Source of the DNA: Bacteroidaceae bacterium
GTDB taxonomy: Bacteria; Bacteroidota; Bacteroidia; Bacteroidales; Bacteroidaceae
Assembly (NCBI GenBank): GCA_017483765.1
Contig: JAFUVE010000015.1
Coordinates: 1 to 33,591, forward strand
Direction: 5' to 3'
DNA length: 33,591 nt
The notes under the pieces were generated by a model. That model saw nothing but the letters and a program-made list of their open reading frames with translations. It ran no database searches and was not told the DNA's origin. Numbering within the stretch: the stretch's first letter is position 1; every line of letters begins with the position of its first letter. Position numbers and translations under genes: made by a program. Positions 6,712 through 15,691 of the stretch are shown piece by piece.

Positions 6712-9387
6712 ATGCAAACTAAAAAAACACTAATCAGTCTTGCCTTAGCCGCAAGCACCCTTATCCCTGGATCCGCCGATGCCCAGCTGTCGTCCAACCC
6801 CGACAAGTTCTTAGGCAATATCACGACCAGGTACAACGTGGATTACGGTAAAGAGCCCTTCCACACCCTTTGGAACCAGATCACCTGCGAGAACGAGTCG
6901 AAATGGAGCTCGATAGAAGGCAATTCCCGCGGCAGCTTCAACTGGGACGGCTGCGACAACGCATACAACTATGCCAAAAAGCACGGATTCCCGTTTAAAT
7001 TCCACACACTGGTGTGGGGGTCGCAATACCCTGGCTGGATGGACAACCTGTCTACCTCTGAGCAGTATAAAGCCATAGAAGAGTGGATGGACGCCATACA
7101 GAAGCGCTACCCCGACCTCGACATCATAGACGTGGTGAACGAGGCAGTGGAAGGCCATGCCCCGGCTCCCTACAAAGCCGCACTGGGCGGTGACGGTGTG
7201 ACTGGATATGACTGGATTGTGAAAGCATTCGAGATGGCACATGAGCGCTGGCCCGACGCCATCCTGGTGTACAACGACTACAACTCATTCCAATGGAACC
7301 GCTCCCAGTTCATCACCCTGGTGAAAGCCGTCCGAGACGCCGGTGCTCCGATTGACGCCTACGGCTGCCAGTCGCACGACCTGACCGACTGCGACATCAA
7401 CACGTTCAAGTCGGCTATGAACGAGCTGCAGACGAACCTGAAGATGCCGATGTACAGCACGGAGTATGACATCGGCACCAGCGACGACAACTACCAGCTG
7501 CAGCGCTACAAAGAGCAGATTCCATATATGTGGGAGTCGAGCTACTGCGCCGGCATCACGCTGTGGGGCTATATCTACGGTGCCACATGGACCACCAACG
7601 GCAACTCCGGCCTGATACGCGACGGGGAGGACCGTCTGGCGATGACCTGGCTCCGCGATTACATGGCAAGCGACAAGGCCAAGAACGCCAAGAGCCCGTT
7701 CCCAGGCATGAAGAAAGAAGCATCGGTCTACGTGAAGCCTGCCGGCCCGAGGGTATGCCTCGGTGACTCCATCCCCATCACTGTCAGGGCAAGAATGCGC
7801 ACGAAGACCATCGACCACGTGGAGCTCTACGTGAGGAACAGACTGTACGAGACGATGACCGAATCGCCCTATGTGTCGTATTACAAACCGACCGTGACGG
7901 GCGCCCACGCGTTGAAAGCCATCGTCTATACCACCGACGGAGAGAAATACGAGCGTATCGGCAACTTCACCGCCGGCAGGCGCAGGAGCGTGTTTACCGA
8001 AGGCGGAGCGGTTCTGCCCGGCATTGTGGAGTGTGAGGACTTCGACGCAGGAGATAACGGAATCGTCTACCACGACAGCGACGCAAGCAACAGCGGCAAT
8101 GCGAAGACGTACCGCACGAACGCTGGCGGCGTGGACATCGTGACCGCAGACGAAGGATATGCCCTGGGCAACACCAAATCCGGAGAATGGGTGGAATACA
8201 CCGTGAACGTGGAGGAAGAAGGACTCTATTCATTTGAGGCCTTAGCAAGCGCCGGTGCGTCGGGTGCGTCGTTCAACCTGGCACTGAGCAACTATATGGA
8301 CCAGACTCCGCTGACAGGCGAGATTGCCGTTCCGTGTCCGGAACTCGGGAATTTCGACAACTATCAGACCATCTACGGCCGTACACTCGTCCCGCTGTCG
8401 AAAGGCAAGCAGATCATACGTCTGAACGTGACTGGCGGTCAGTGTCAGGTGGACCGCATCGAATTCAAACGCCTGGAGGTGAATGAAGACATCAAGGTCC
8501 GCGTGAGTGCCACCCCGATATCTCTGACCGTAGGCGATGTGACGACCGTGAAGGTGAGCGCCTCAGCCGGAACTGACCAGATTAAGGAAGTTCGTCTGTA
8601 CGCCAACGGCGTGTATATCGGCACCGTCGATGAGATTCCATCTCAGATGGAGTATGTTCCCGAGTCCAAGGGCACATGCACGCTGTCTGCCATCGCAGTC
8701 GACGAGGCAGGACGAGAAGGCCTGATATCCACCTATAAGATAAATGTGAAGAACAAGCAGAGTGTGTATGGCGACATGGCCGCTTTGCCAGGCATAGTTG
8801 AAGCAGAGAACTTCGACCAGGGCGGCGAGACCATCTCGTTCCACGACAGCGACAGCGAAGACCAGGGCAAGGCCAACTACCGCCTTGACAACGAAGGCGT
8901 GGACATCGTCCGGAGCAACAACCGCTATGTGCTGGGCTACACGGCTCAGAATGAATGGGCCGAATACACCGTTGACGTGACGATGTCAGGCAAGTATGAG
9001 TTCGAGGCCACCGTATCTTCCGGCGTGAGCGGCTCCGCGTTCCGCATCAGCCAGGTGAAGAACGGCAGTATAGTGAACCTTGCCACCGTGACCGTTCCTC
9101 AGACTGCCGACGGCAACTGGGACTCCTATCGCGTGGTGAAAGGCACGCTCAGCCGCAATCTGACCAAGGGGGAGGCCCTCCTTCGCATCACCATCACCGG
9201 CGCACAATGCAACATCGACAAAATCAAGTTCACCTGCGTTGACGCCACCGGCATCGACGACGTGATGGCCGACCAACCGACGAACACAAACGAGAAACCC
9301 GTGATCTACAACCTGAGCGGCCAGCGTCTGAACAGCCTTCAGAAAGGTATCAACATCGTGAATGGCAAGAAAGTGCTGGTGAAGTGA
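6712..9387 (+). CDS. GH10 endo-1,4-beta-xylanase with two CBM6-like modules
   Basis: The protein hydrolyses internal beta-1,4 xylosidic bonds. The ATG at 6712 is chosen because it begins a signal peptide (ending SADAQ); the frame extends upstream only to a TTG. With this start the GH10 barrel spans about 30-325, with acid/base Glu144 in DVVNEAV and nucleophile Glu251 in MYSTEYD. A linker/Ig-like part leads to a CBM6-like module (about 433-576: LPGIVECEDFDAG, GEWVEYTV), a second Ig-like part, then another CBM6-like module (about 670-835: LPGIVEAENFDQG, NEWAEYTV). The last 25 residues (YNLSGQRL, GINIVNGKKVLVK) resemble the short T9SS sorting tail of Prevotella, implying export to the surface. 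Length is 891 residues. Confidence 0.92.
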   Translation: MQTKKTLISLALAASTLIPGSADAQLSSNPDKFLGNITTRYNVDYGKEPFHTLWNQITCENESKWSSIEGNSRGSFNWDGCDNAYNYAKKHGFPFKFHTLVWGSQYPGWMDNLSTSEQYKAIEEWMDAIQKRYPDLDIIDVVNEAVEGHAPAPYKAALGGDGVTGYDWIVKAFEMAHERWPDAILVYNDYNSFQWNRSQFITLVKAVRDAGAPIDAYGCQSHDLTDCDINTFKSAMNELQTNLKMPMYSTEYDIGTSDDNYQLQRYKEQIPYMWESSYCAGITLWGYIYGATWTTNGNSGLIRDGEDRLAMTWLRDYMASDKAKNAKSPFPGMKKEASVYVKPAGPRVCLGDSIPITVRARMRTKTIDHVELYVRNRLYETMTESPYVSYYKPTVTGAHALKAIVYTTDGEKYERIGNFTAGRRRSVFTEGGAVLPGIVECEDFDAGDNGIVYHDSDASNSGNAKTYRTNAGGVDIVTADEGYALGNTKSGEWVEYTVNVEEEGLYSFEALASAGASGASFNLALSNYMDQTPLTGEIAVPCPELGNFDNYQTIYGRTLVPLSKGKQIIRLNVTGGQCQVDRIEFKRLEVNEDIKVRVSATPISLTVGDVTTVKVSASAGTDQIKEVRLYANGVYIGTVDEIPSQMEYVPESKGTCTLSAIAVDEAGREGLISTYKINVKNKQSVYGDMAALPGIVEAENFDQGGETISFHDSDSEDQGKANYRLDNEGVDIVRSNNRYVLGYTAQNEWAEYTVDVTMSGKYEFEATVSSGVSGSAFRISQVKNGSIVNLATVTVPQTADGNWDSYRVVKGTLSRNLTKGEALLRITITGAQCNIDKIKFTCVDATGIDDVMADQPTNTNEKPVIYNLSGQRLNSLQKGINIVNGKKVLVK

Positions 9388-9388
9388 T

Positions 9389-9445
9389 AGTTGAATGTTT
9401 AAAGTTGAATGTTGAATATTTAAAGTTGAATGTTTAAGTTTAAAG
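9389..9445. repeat. AGTTGAATGTTTAA-type short repeats
   Basis: AGTTGAATGTTTAA-like units recur directly after the xylanase stop codon, mixing AGTTGAATG, TTGAATATTTAA and AGTTTAA. It belongs to the same loose group of intergenic repeats as those at 18913 and 24793. Confidence 0.6.
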
Positions 9446-9494
9446 AACTATCCTGACTGAGAGTGCTGTGTACAGCAGCCTTGAGATATCATCC

Positions 9495-9535
9495 GAACAA
9501 ACGGGCATTCCTCTAATGAGGATGTCCGTTTGTTC
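9495..9535 (+). terminator. Long hairpin after the xylanase gene
   Basis: GAACAAACGG-x-CAT pairs with ATG-x-CCGTTTGTTC, extended by TCCTC/GAGGA around a TAAT-like loop. The stem is long (over 15 bp) and the following bases are only weakly T-rich, so termination is likely but not certain. The hairpin lies in the 359-nt gap before the barrel gene. Confidence 0.55.
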
Positions 9536-9650
9536 TAATAATGAGAGTAATTTGTGCCATAGGTATTTGAAATTCATCCAAAAGTAATGAAAATAAACTT
9601 TTTTGCAAAAAAAGTTTTGTGATTATTAGTGAAATCACGAATAAATGTCG

Positions 9651-9658
9651 TAACTTTG
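9651..9658 (+). promoter_or_regulatory. -7 element TAACTTTG upstream of the small barrel gene
   Basis: TAACTTTGCA is the Bacteroidetes -7 box. The -33 box is not clear (TTAG about 21 nt upstream is the best match). Transcription would start near 9665, leaving a leader of about 80 nt. Confidence 0.5.
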
Positions 9659-9746
9659 CATTTTGAAAGAGAGAAAGTCCCAAAAGAAGTTTATGGGGTT
9701 GTCCTTTCCTGGATACACAGAAAATAATCAAAACAAATAAAAAATT

Positions 9747-10448
9747 ATGAGCAGAATAAAGAATTTGGCATTGGCAGCACTGTTTGCATGCGGAATGACC
9801 GCCAACGCCCAGTCCGTTCAGTCCACAACACCAGTCACTTCGGGCTGGCAGTCAGTTTGGTTCAACTGGAACAAGAGCAAGGTGAAATCAGACTACAAAG
9901 AATTCAATGCAATCAAGTTCAACCAGCTGTCGCTGGGCTACAGCCGTGCGTTCAGCGTGTCGCGCGACCTTCCTTTGTTCGTAGAGGGCGGTCTTGGTGT
10001 TCAGTATTCCTATGACAAGGAGACGAAAATATTCAACGAGACAGCCAACGTTTATCACACAGAGAAATACCGCGTGCTGTCTGCAGTTGTACCAGCCAAT
10101 TTCCTTTACCGCTGGGACATTCCCTCTTCAAAGTTGTCGCTGATGCCCTACGTGGGTCTTGACTTCCGTTTCAATATCGTAGGACGCAACCGTCGCGAGG
10201 CTGCAATGATTGGCGACGGCTCGATTCAGGACTTCGACAAGAAATCCTACGACCTGTATGAGGACTCAAAAGACGAGACCTACAGCCACAAGGCATGGAA
10301 CCGCTTCCAGTGGGGCTGGCATTTCGGTGTGAAACTTCAGTACGACAAGCACTACACCATTGGTCTGTCGTGGGGCCGCGAATTCAACGACTTCGCTCAG
10401 AACAGCAAGATCCGCTCACGTGCCATCACACTTGAATACGCATTCTAA
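9747..10448 (+). CDS. Outer-membrane beta-barrel protein
   Basis: The 233-residue protein has a signal peptide (MSRIKNLALAALFACGMTANAQ) and alternating hydrophobic strands such as FNQLSLGYSRAF, LFVEGGLGVQYSY and LMPYVGLDFRFNIV. It ends in an aromatic residue (LEYAF), as outer-membrane barrels do for Bam recognition. It is probably an 8-stranded porin-like or adhesin-type barrel; substrate is unknown. It has its own upstream -7 box and a terminator after it, so it is likely a single-gene unit. Confidence 0.8.
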   Translation: MSRIKNLALAALFACGMTANAQSVQSTTPVTSGWQSVWFNWNKSKVKSDYKEFNAIKFNQLSLGYSRAFSVSRDLPLFVEGGLGVQYSYDKETKIFNETANVYHTEKYRVLSAVVPANFLYRWDIPSSKLSLMPYVGLDFRFNIVGRNRREAAMIGDGSIQDFDKKSYDLYEDSKDETYSHKAWNRFQWGWHFGVKLQYDKHYTIGLSWGREFNDFAQNSKIRSRAITLEYAF

Positions 10449-10475
10449 GCACATCCAAAAACTATCAATATGACA

Positions 10476-10505
10476 AAAAAGCAGCCTTTATGGTTGCTTT
10501 TTTTT
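10476..10505 (+). terminator. Rho-independent terminator
   Basis: GCAGCC pairs with GGTTGC (one G-U) around TTTAT, flanked by an A-run before and a T-run after. It ends the small barrel gene 27 nt after its stop. Confidence 0.88.
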
Positions 10506-10642
10506 ATTTTATTCACGTTTCATTAAACCATTTGTTTGTTTCATTGTCAAAATCAATGTATGGACGGCAAAAACAAATTTTCTCTTGTGTTTTTGATCCA
10601 CACCCCCACACAATTACAAAAAAACAAACATCCTTTTCTTAT

Positions 10643-13612
10643 ATGAAACGTATCCTACTGCTTCTACTGCTGATTTTGCCAGCGCTCAGCCTGTCGGCTC
10701 AGAAGAAATCCAACGTGACCGGTCGTGTGCTGGACTCCGAGAGCGCCGAGGCCCTGTCGTATGCCACAGTCCAGATATTGAAGTCCGACAGCACGTCGAT
10801 GATAGGCGGCGCAGCGACTAACCTGAACGGATATTACACCGTGAAGAACATTCCAGCCGGCAACTACGTGATGAAGGTGTCGTATATCGGCTACCACAGT
10901 TTCTTCCGCCAGCTGGAAGTGAAGTCCGGCCAGACAGAGGTGAACGGCGGAACAATCCTGATGACCCCCAACTCCGTCATGCTGCAGGAGGCCGTGGTTC
11001 AAGGCACGATGCGCCAGGTTGAAGTGAAAGAAGACACGCTGATATTCAATGCCGACGCCTTCAAGACTCCCGAAGGCAGTGTGCTTGAGGAGTTGATCCG
11101 CAAGCTGCCCGGCGCAGAGGTAGGCGACGACGGCTCCATCAAAATCAACGGCAAGCCCGTGTCGAAAATCCTGGTGGACGGCAAGGAGTTCTTCTCCAAC
11201 GACAAGAGCATGGCGATGAAGAACCTGCCCACCTACATCGTAGACAAGGTGAAGACCTACGACAAGCAGTCTGATATGGCAAAGATGACCGGCATCGACG
11301 ACGGCGAGGAAGAGACAGTGATCGACCTGTCAATCAAGAAAGGGATGAAGAACGGCTGGTTCGGCAATTTTGACCTTGGTGCCGGCACGAAGGAGCGCTT
11401 CGCCAACCGTGCGATGGTAAGCCGTTTCGCCGACCAGACACAGATAACCGCCGTAGGACAGTACAACAACACCGGCGGCCGTGGCTTCGGCGGCGGCGGT
11501 GGTGGCGGCGGTAAGACGAAGATGGGCATGGGCGGTGTGACGCTGGCCCTGGAACGTGGCAAGGTGGAGATAGGCGGCAACGTGCGCTATCAAGGCCGTA
11601 AGAACACATCGAGCACAAAGTCGGCCACCCAGAACTTCATCACCACCAACTCGTCGTACTCCAACTCCCGGAACTGGAGCCTGAGCCGCAGCAACTCCGT
11701 GAACGGCGACTTCAAGATAGAATGGAAGCCCGACTCGATGACCACCGTGCTGTTCCGTCCGAATTTCTCGTTCGGCGACTCAGAATCGAACGGTAACGGC
11801 ACAAACGTCACGTTCAACGACGACCCTTACGAGCAGGACGGAGTGAAGAACCCGCTTGAGGACATGGACCAGATCAGCCACGACATCAAGGTGAACCAGA
11901 ACATCACCGGCTCGAAGAGCGAGGGAGACAACTACAGCTTCAACGGCAACCTGATCATGAACCGCCGCCTGAACAACTTGGGGCGTAACTTCTCTATCCA
12001 ACTGGGAGGCTCATTCAGCAAGAACGAGAACAAGAGCTTCAACCTGAGCGACGTCACCTACTTCCAGAGAGACGACTCCCTGGCCCTGACCTACCGCTAC
12101 CGCACGACGCCCAACAGTTCTAAGAACTTCAACGTGAGTTTCAACTACAGCGAGCCTCTGATTGCCAAGAAACTCTTCCTGCAGACCTCCTACCGCTTCA
12201 ACTACCAGAACAACCACAGCGACGGCAAGGCCTACGACATGGGTGGCATTGACGCGCTGATCACCGACATCCGCAACACCGGAGCCGGCTACCTGCCCTG
12301 GGACTACTACGAATACCTTGACGATGACCTGAGCCGCTACACCGACAACACGAACTACATCCACAACATCGACGTGCAGCTCAGACTGGTGACCCCCAAG
12401 ATCAACATGAACTTGGGCGTGAACATCCAGCCCCAGCGCCAGCGGATGGAATACAACTACCAGGCACTCGACACCATAGCCACCCGGAATTATGTGCGCG
12501 TGTCGCCCACCCTGAACTTCCGCTACAGGTTCAACAAGCAGCACACGCTGCGCATCCGCTACCGCGGCCAGACACAGCAGCCCAGCATCACCGACCTGTT
12601 CAACATGACCGACAACTCCAACCCTCTGAACATCCGTATGGGTAACCCGAACCTGTCGCCCTCGTTCAACAACAACATCAGCGTGGACTGGAACAACTAC
12701 CTGTCGACGACGATGCAGAGTTTCGTGGCACGCCTGAGCTTCCAGAACACGCTGAACGCCATCGAGAGCCGCACCCAGTACAACGAGGAGACCGGTGGAC
12801 GCATCACCCAGCCTACGAACGTGAACGGCAACTGGAGCATCAACGGCAACTTCGGATGGAACCGTCCAATCTTCCTCGACAACCTGACTTTCAACACCAA
12901 CACGTCGTCGAGCTACCGCAACAACGTGGGCTACATCTACCAGAATAACCAGTCGCTAAAGAACAAGGTGAAGAATTTCTCCATCGGCGAGAATATCCGG
13001 TTGAACTACCGCACTGACTACAGCCTGGGCTCATGGGACGTGACGCTGAACGGCAACGTGAACTACAACAACCAGAAGAGTGAGCTCGTCCCGACCAACA
13101 ACCGCAGTACCTACGACTTCTCCTATGGCGGCAGCTACAACCTGAACATGGACAACGGTTTCGGCTTCTCCACGAACCTGAGCATGAACAGCCGCCGAGG
13201 CTATGCCAGCGCAGAGATGAACACCAACGAGCTGATATGGAACGCCCAGGTGTCGTACCGCTTCCTGAAAGGAAAGGCAGCCACCGTGTCGCTTCAGGCC
13301 TACGACATCCTTGGTCAGCGTAGCAACATCAGCCGCACCATCAACGCGACGATGCGCCGCGACAGCGAGACCAATGCCATCTATTCTTATGTGATGGCCC
13401 ATTTCATCTACCGTTTCAACATGTTTGGCGGCCGCAACGCCAACCGTGGCGGAGGCAACGACCGCGGCAGCTATATGCGCAGCTACGATGCAAACGGAGG
13501 CCGTGGCGGCTACGAAGAGGGAGGCGGCAACCGAGGAGGCGGCAACCGTGACGGCGGTGGCAACCGTGGCGGCGGTGGCGGCAACCGAGGAGGTGGCGGA
13601 TTCTCAGACTGA
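10643..13612 (+). CDS. Outer-membrane receptor-like barrel with CarboxypepD_reg domain and Gly-rich tail
   Basis: The ATG at 10643 begins a signal peptide (MKRILLLLLLILPALSLSAQ); the frame continues upstream without a sensible protein. Residues about 24-105 form a carboxypeptidase-regulatory-like domain, followed by a plug-like region (EELIRKLPGAEV, GKPVSKILVDGKEFF at about 145-185). The rest is a large barrel of the 'outer membrane beta-barrel family' type related to TonB-dependent receptors. A run of glycine interrupts the region near residue 285. The C-terminus, about 60 residues, is built of GGNRGGG-type units and ends FSD and not in an aromatic strand. Substrate is unknown. Length is 989 residues. 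No clear promoter was seen in the 194-nt upstream gap. Confidence 0.85.
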   Translation: MKRILLLLLLILPALSLSAQKKSNVTGRVLDSESAEALSYATVQILKSDSTSMIGGAATNLNGYYTVKNIPAGNYVMKVSYIGYHSFFRQLEVKSGQTEVNGGTILMTPNSVMLQEAVVQGTMRQVEVKEDTLIFNADAFKTPEGSVLEELIRKLPGAEVGDDGSIKINGKPVSKILVDGKEFFSNDKSMAMKNLPTYIVDKVKTYDKQSDMAKMTGIDDGEEETVIDLSIKKGMKNGWFGNFDLGAGTKERFANRAMVSRFADQTQITAVGQYNNTGGRGFGGGGGGGGKTKMGMGGVTLALERGKVEIGGNVRYQGRKNTSSTKSATQNFITTNSSYSNSRNWSLSRSNSVNGDFKIEWKPDSMTTVLFRPNFSFGDSESNGNGTNVTFNDDPYEQDGVKNPLEDMDQISHDIKVNQNITGSKSEGDNYSFNGNLIMNRRLNNLGRNFSIQLGGSFSKNENKSFNLSDVTYFQRDDSLALTYRYRTTPNSSKNFNVSFNYSEPLIAKKLFLQTSYRFNYQNNHSDGKAYDMGGIDALITDIRNTGAGYLPWDYYEYLDDDLSRYTDNTNYIHNIDVQLRLVTPKINMNLGVNIQPQRQRMEYNYQALDTIATRNYVRVSPTLNFRYRFNKQHTLRIRYRGQTQQPSITDLFNMTDNSNPLNIRMGNPNLSPSFNNNISVDWNNYLSTTMQSFVARLSFQNTLNAIESRTQYNEETGGRITQPTNVNGNWSINGNFGWNRPIFLDNLTFNTNTSSSYRNNVGYIYQNNQSLKNKVKNFSIGENIRLNYRTDYSLGSWDVTLNGNVNYNNQKSELVPTNNRSTYDFSYGGSYNLNMDNGFGFSTNLSMNSRRGYASAEMNTNELIWNAQVSYRFLKGKAATVSLQAYDILGQRSNISRTINATMRRDSETNAIYSYVMAHFIYRFNMFGGRNANRGGGNDRGSYMRSYDANGGRGGYEEGGGNRGGGNRDGGGNRGGGGGNRGGGGFSD

Positions 13613-13777
13613 CAAGGCCCCAAAAAACAGAGCTGGAAGTGTTTTTCATAGAAGAACAACATTCTGCATAATCCTCTACCATAACAACAAAAAAGAACAG
13701 AATGATAGCACTTTGACAATATTTAGAATCATATTCCAAAAATTTTTGGATTCATAGTTAAAATCACCCATTTTTCA

Positions 13778-13785
13778 TAACTTTG
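13778..13785 (+). promoter_or_regulatory. -7 element TAACTTTG of the LuxR-type regulator
   Basis: TAACTTTGCA precedes the regulator start by only 21 nt, so the mRNA leader would be very short (about 15 nt). No good -33 box is visible. The upstream gap after the barrel gene (13613-13777) is AT-rich without other features. Confidence 0.55.
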
Positions 13786-13806
13786 CACACAAAAAGTTAT
13801 AGAAAA

Positions 13807-14448
13807 ATGGGTAATTTTATTTTAGCAGACAATCAGGACCTGACCCGCTTCGCCGTTGAGCGCATAATCAGAGAGGACGAGCGGAACCAGGTCCGCCGCG
13901 CCCGCGACAAAGCCGGCCTTCTCCAGCTCCTGCAGGAGAACGAGAACTCTACAGTCGTTCTCGACTATACATTGTTCAATTTCGTGGATGAAGACCAACT
14001 GCTGGTGATCAGCGAGCGCTACGCCATGACGAGCTGGCTGCTGCTCAGCTACGAGCTGACAGAGAAATTCCTCCGCCGAATCATCTATTCATCCCATGCC
14101 TTCAGCATCGTCTTCAAGGACAGTCCGATGCAGCATATCCGGGAGGCACTGCATTCTGCCAGTCAAGGCCACCGGTACATCAGCCAACGCGCGATGGAGA
14201 TGCTGCTTGAAAGCAGGAAAGAGGAAACGGAGACTGAGCTGCTGACCGCCACAGAACTGGCCATCGTGAAACTGATTGCGCAGGGAAAGACAACGAAGGA
14301 AATCGCCACTGAGCGGTTCTCAAGCATCCACACCATCACCACCCACCGGAAGAACATCTTCCGCAAACTGAACGTGAACACGGCCCATGAAGTGATAAAA
14401 TATGCACTACGCGCCGGATGGGTGGATCCGTCCGAGTTTTATATATAG
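13807..14448 (+). CDS. LuxR-type response regulator
   Basis: Start ATG 13807 (MGNFILADNQD) is preferred over an upstream TTG because the -7 box lies across that TTG. The N-terminal half resembles a receiver domain: an acidic ADNQD after the first strand, Asp55 region (TVVLDYTLFN) as the possible phosphoacceptor, and Lys in VFKDSP at the last strand. The C-terminal half (about 145-205) is a GerE-type helix-turn-helix (TATELAIVKLIAQGKTTKEI, then HTITTHRKNIFRKLNV). Length is 213 residues. No sensor kinase is adjacent. It converges on metY with 10 nt between stop codons. Confidence 0.85.
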   Translation: MGNFILADNQDLTRFAVERIIREDERNQVRRARDKAGLLQLLQENENSTVVLDYTLFNFVDEDQLLVISERYAMTSWLLLSYELTEKFLRRIIYSSHAFSIVFKDSPMQHIREALHSASQGHRYISQRAMEMLLESRKEETETELLTATELAIVKLIAQGKTTKEIATERFSSIHTITTHRKNIFRKLNVNTAHEVIKYALRAGWVDPSEFYI

Positions 14449-14475
14449 GCAGGCCTGCTTACGCAAGGGCCTGCC
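14448..14475. terminator. Shared hairpin between convergent genes
   Basis: GGCAGGCC (14448-14455) and GGCCTGCC (14468-14475) form an 8-bp perfect stem. It overlaps the last base of the LuxR-type gene and the end of metY, whose stop lies in the loop. Flanks are A/T-rich on the left but not a clean T-tract, so it probably acts as a bidirectional terminator. Confidence 0.6.
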
Positions 14476-15691
14476 TGATGTCTTTCAGGATGTCCTCCGG
14501 ATTTTCAAGCCCCAGACTGATACGCACCGTCGTGTCGTGTACACCCATGTCGTCCAGCTGTTCTTTGGTGAAGAGTCCGAAGATGGTGGACGCCGGGTGG
14601 ATGGCGAGCGTCTTGCGGTCGAAGAGGTTGGTGGCACGGCGTATGACCTGCAGACGGTCGATAAAGTCGAAGGCCTGTTCACGCGAAGCCAGATCGATGG
14701 TGAACACAGCACCGGGGAGCGGTCCGAACTGGCGAAGCGACAGCTCATGGAACGGATTATCGTCCAGACCAGTGTAGTTGACACGTTTGATATCCGTTAT
14801 TTCCTTGCATTGTTGTGCCAGCCACAGCGTGGACTCCGACTGACGGCGGAAGCGGATGTCGAGCGTGTCGAGTCCCAGCGTCTCCATATACGCCACCTGC
14901 GGTGTCATCAGCGCACCCAGGTTGGTGACCAACTCCGTCTTCACCCTGGCAGTAAACGCCATCTTCTTCCCCACCCTTTTTGTCTTAGCCGCCAGCAATG
15001 GGTTGGGCGAGCGGCTCCAGTCGAACTGGCCATAGTCGATGACCAGTCCTCCCAGCCCGGTTCCTCCCCCCGATATATATTTCGTGCTTGACACCAGCTC
15101 GATGTCGACCCCCCACTCTCTTGCATGAAAGGCAGAGAATGGCACGATGGTAGTGTCCGCCATCAGCGGCACCCCGTGCTGGTGTGCGATGTCCGCCAGC
15201 TGGCGTATGTCCGCTACGAGCAGCTGCGGGTTGGTGATAATCTCGAAGAAGAGCGCACAGGTATTCCCGTCAATCAGCTGTTCCACCTGTCCCGGATCAG
15301 TAAAGTCTGCAAACCGGGACTCGATGCCCAACGTTCCGAGCGTGTCGCGTATGAGCGAGACTGAGTTTCCAAAAAGATGTTTCGATGCCACGATATTGAG
15401 CCCCTGCGCAGCCACGGCCGTCAGTGCCGTGGCGATGGCCGCCATGCCGGTGTTGAGGGCAGTGACGCTGACCGCCTCCGTAGCCTGTCTGACCCTCTCC
15501 TCAAGGTAGGTAGTCGTAGGGTTTGCAATACGCGCATACGACGGTGCCATGGACCGGCCGCAGAACGCGTCACTCATCGCCTTCGCCGACGGGAACTCGA
15601 ATGCCGCAGTGAGATAGACCGGCATTGAGAGAGCCCCGTAGGCGTCTGGCTTCTGGTATTTCGTAGTCAGAATTTTGGTTTCGTAATTCAT
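14459..15691 (-). CDS. metY: O-acetylhomoserine sulfhydrylase (PLP-dependent)
   Basis: MetY replaces the acetyl group of O-acetylhomoserine with sulfide to form homocysteine. The PLP lysine is Lys204 in SSTKYISGGG, with family features such as SYARIANPTTTYLEERV and ALNTGMAAIATAL. Length is 410 residues, near the normal 420-430. Its ATG overlaps the desulfurase stop by 4 nt (ATGA), so it is translationally coupled as the last gene of the sulfur operon. In the HcyS pathway of Wolinella, MetY accepts sulfur from a thiocarboxylated carrier protein; genes for that carrier are at 31-32.5 kb here. A cystathionine-type lyase is less likely. Confidence 0.88.
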   Translation of the reverse strand: MNYETKILTTKYQKPDAYGALSMPVYLTAAFEFPSAKAMSDAFCGRSMAPSYARIANPTTTYLEERVRQATEAVSVTALNTGMAAIATALTAVAAQGLNIVASKHLFGNSVSLIRDTLGTLGIESRFADFTDPGQVEQLIDGNTCALFFEIITNPQLLVADIRQLADIAHQHGVPLMADTTIVPFSAFHAREWGVDIELVSSTKYISGGGTGLGGLVIDYGQFDWSRSPNPLLAAKTKRVGKKMAFTARVKTELVTNLGALMTPQVAYMETLGLDTLDIRFRRQSESTLWLAQQCKEITDIKRVNYTGLDDNPFHELSLRQFGPLPGAVFTIDLASREQAFDFIDRLQVIRRATNLFDRKTLAIHPASTIFGLFTKEQLDDMGVHDTTVRISLGLENPEDILKDIRQALA

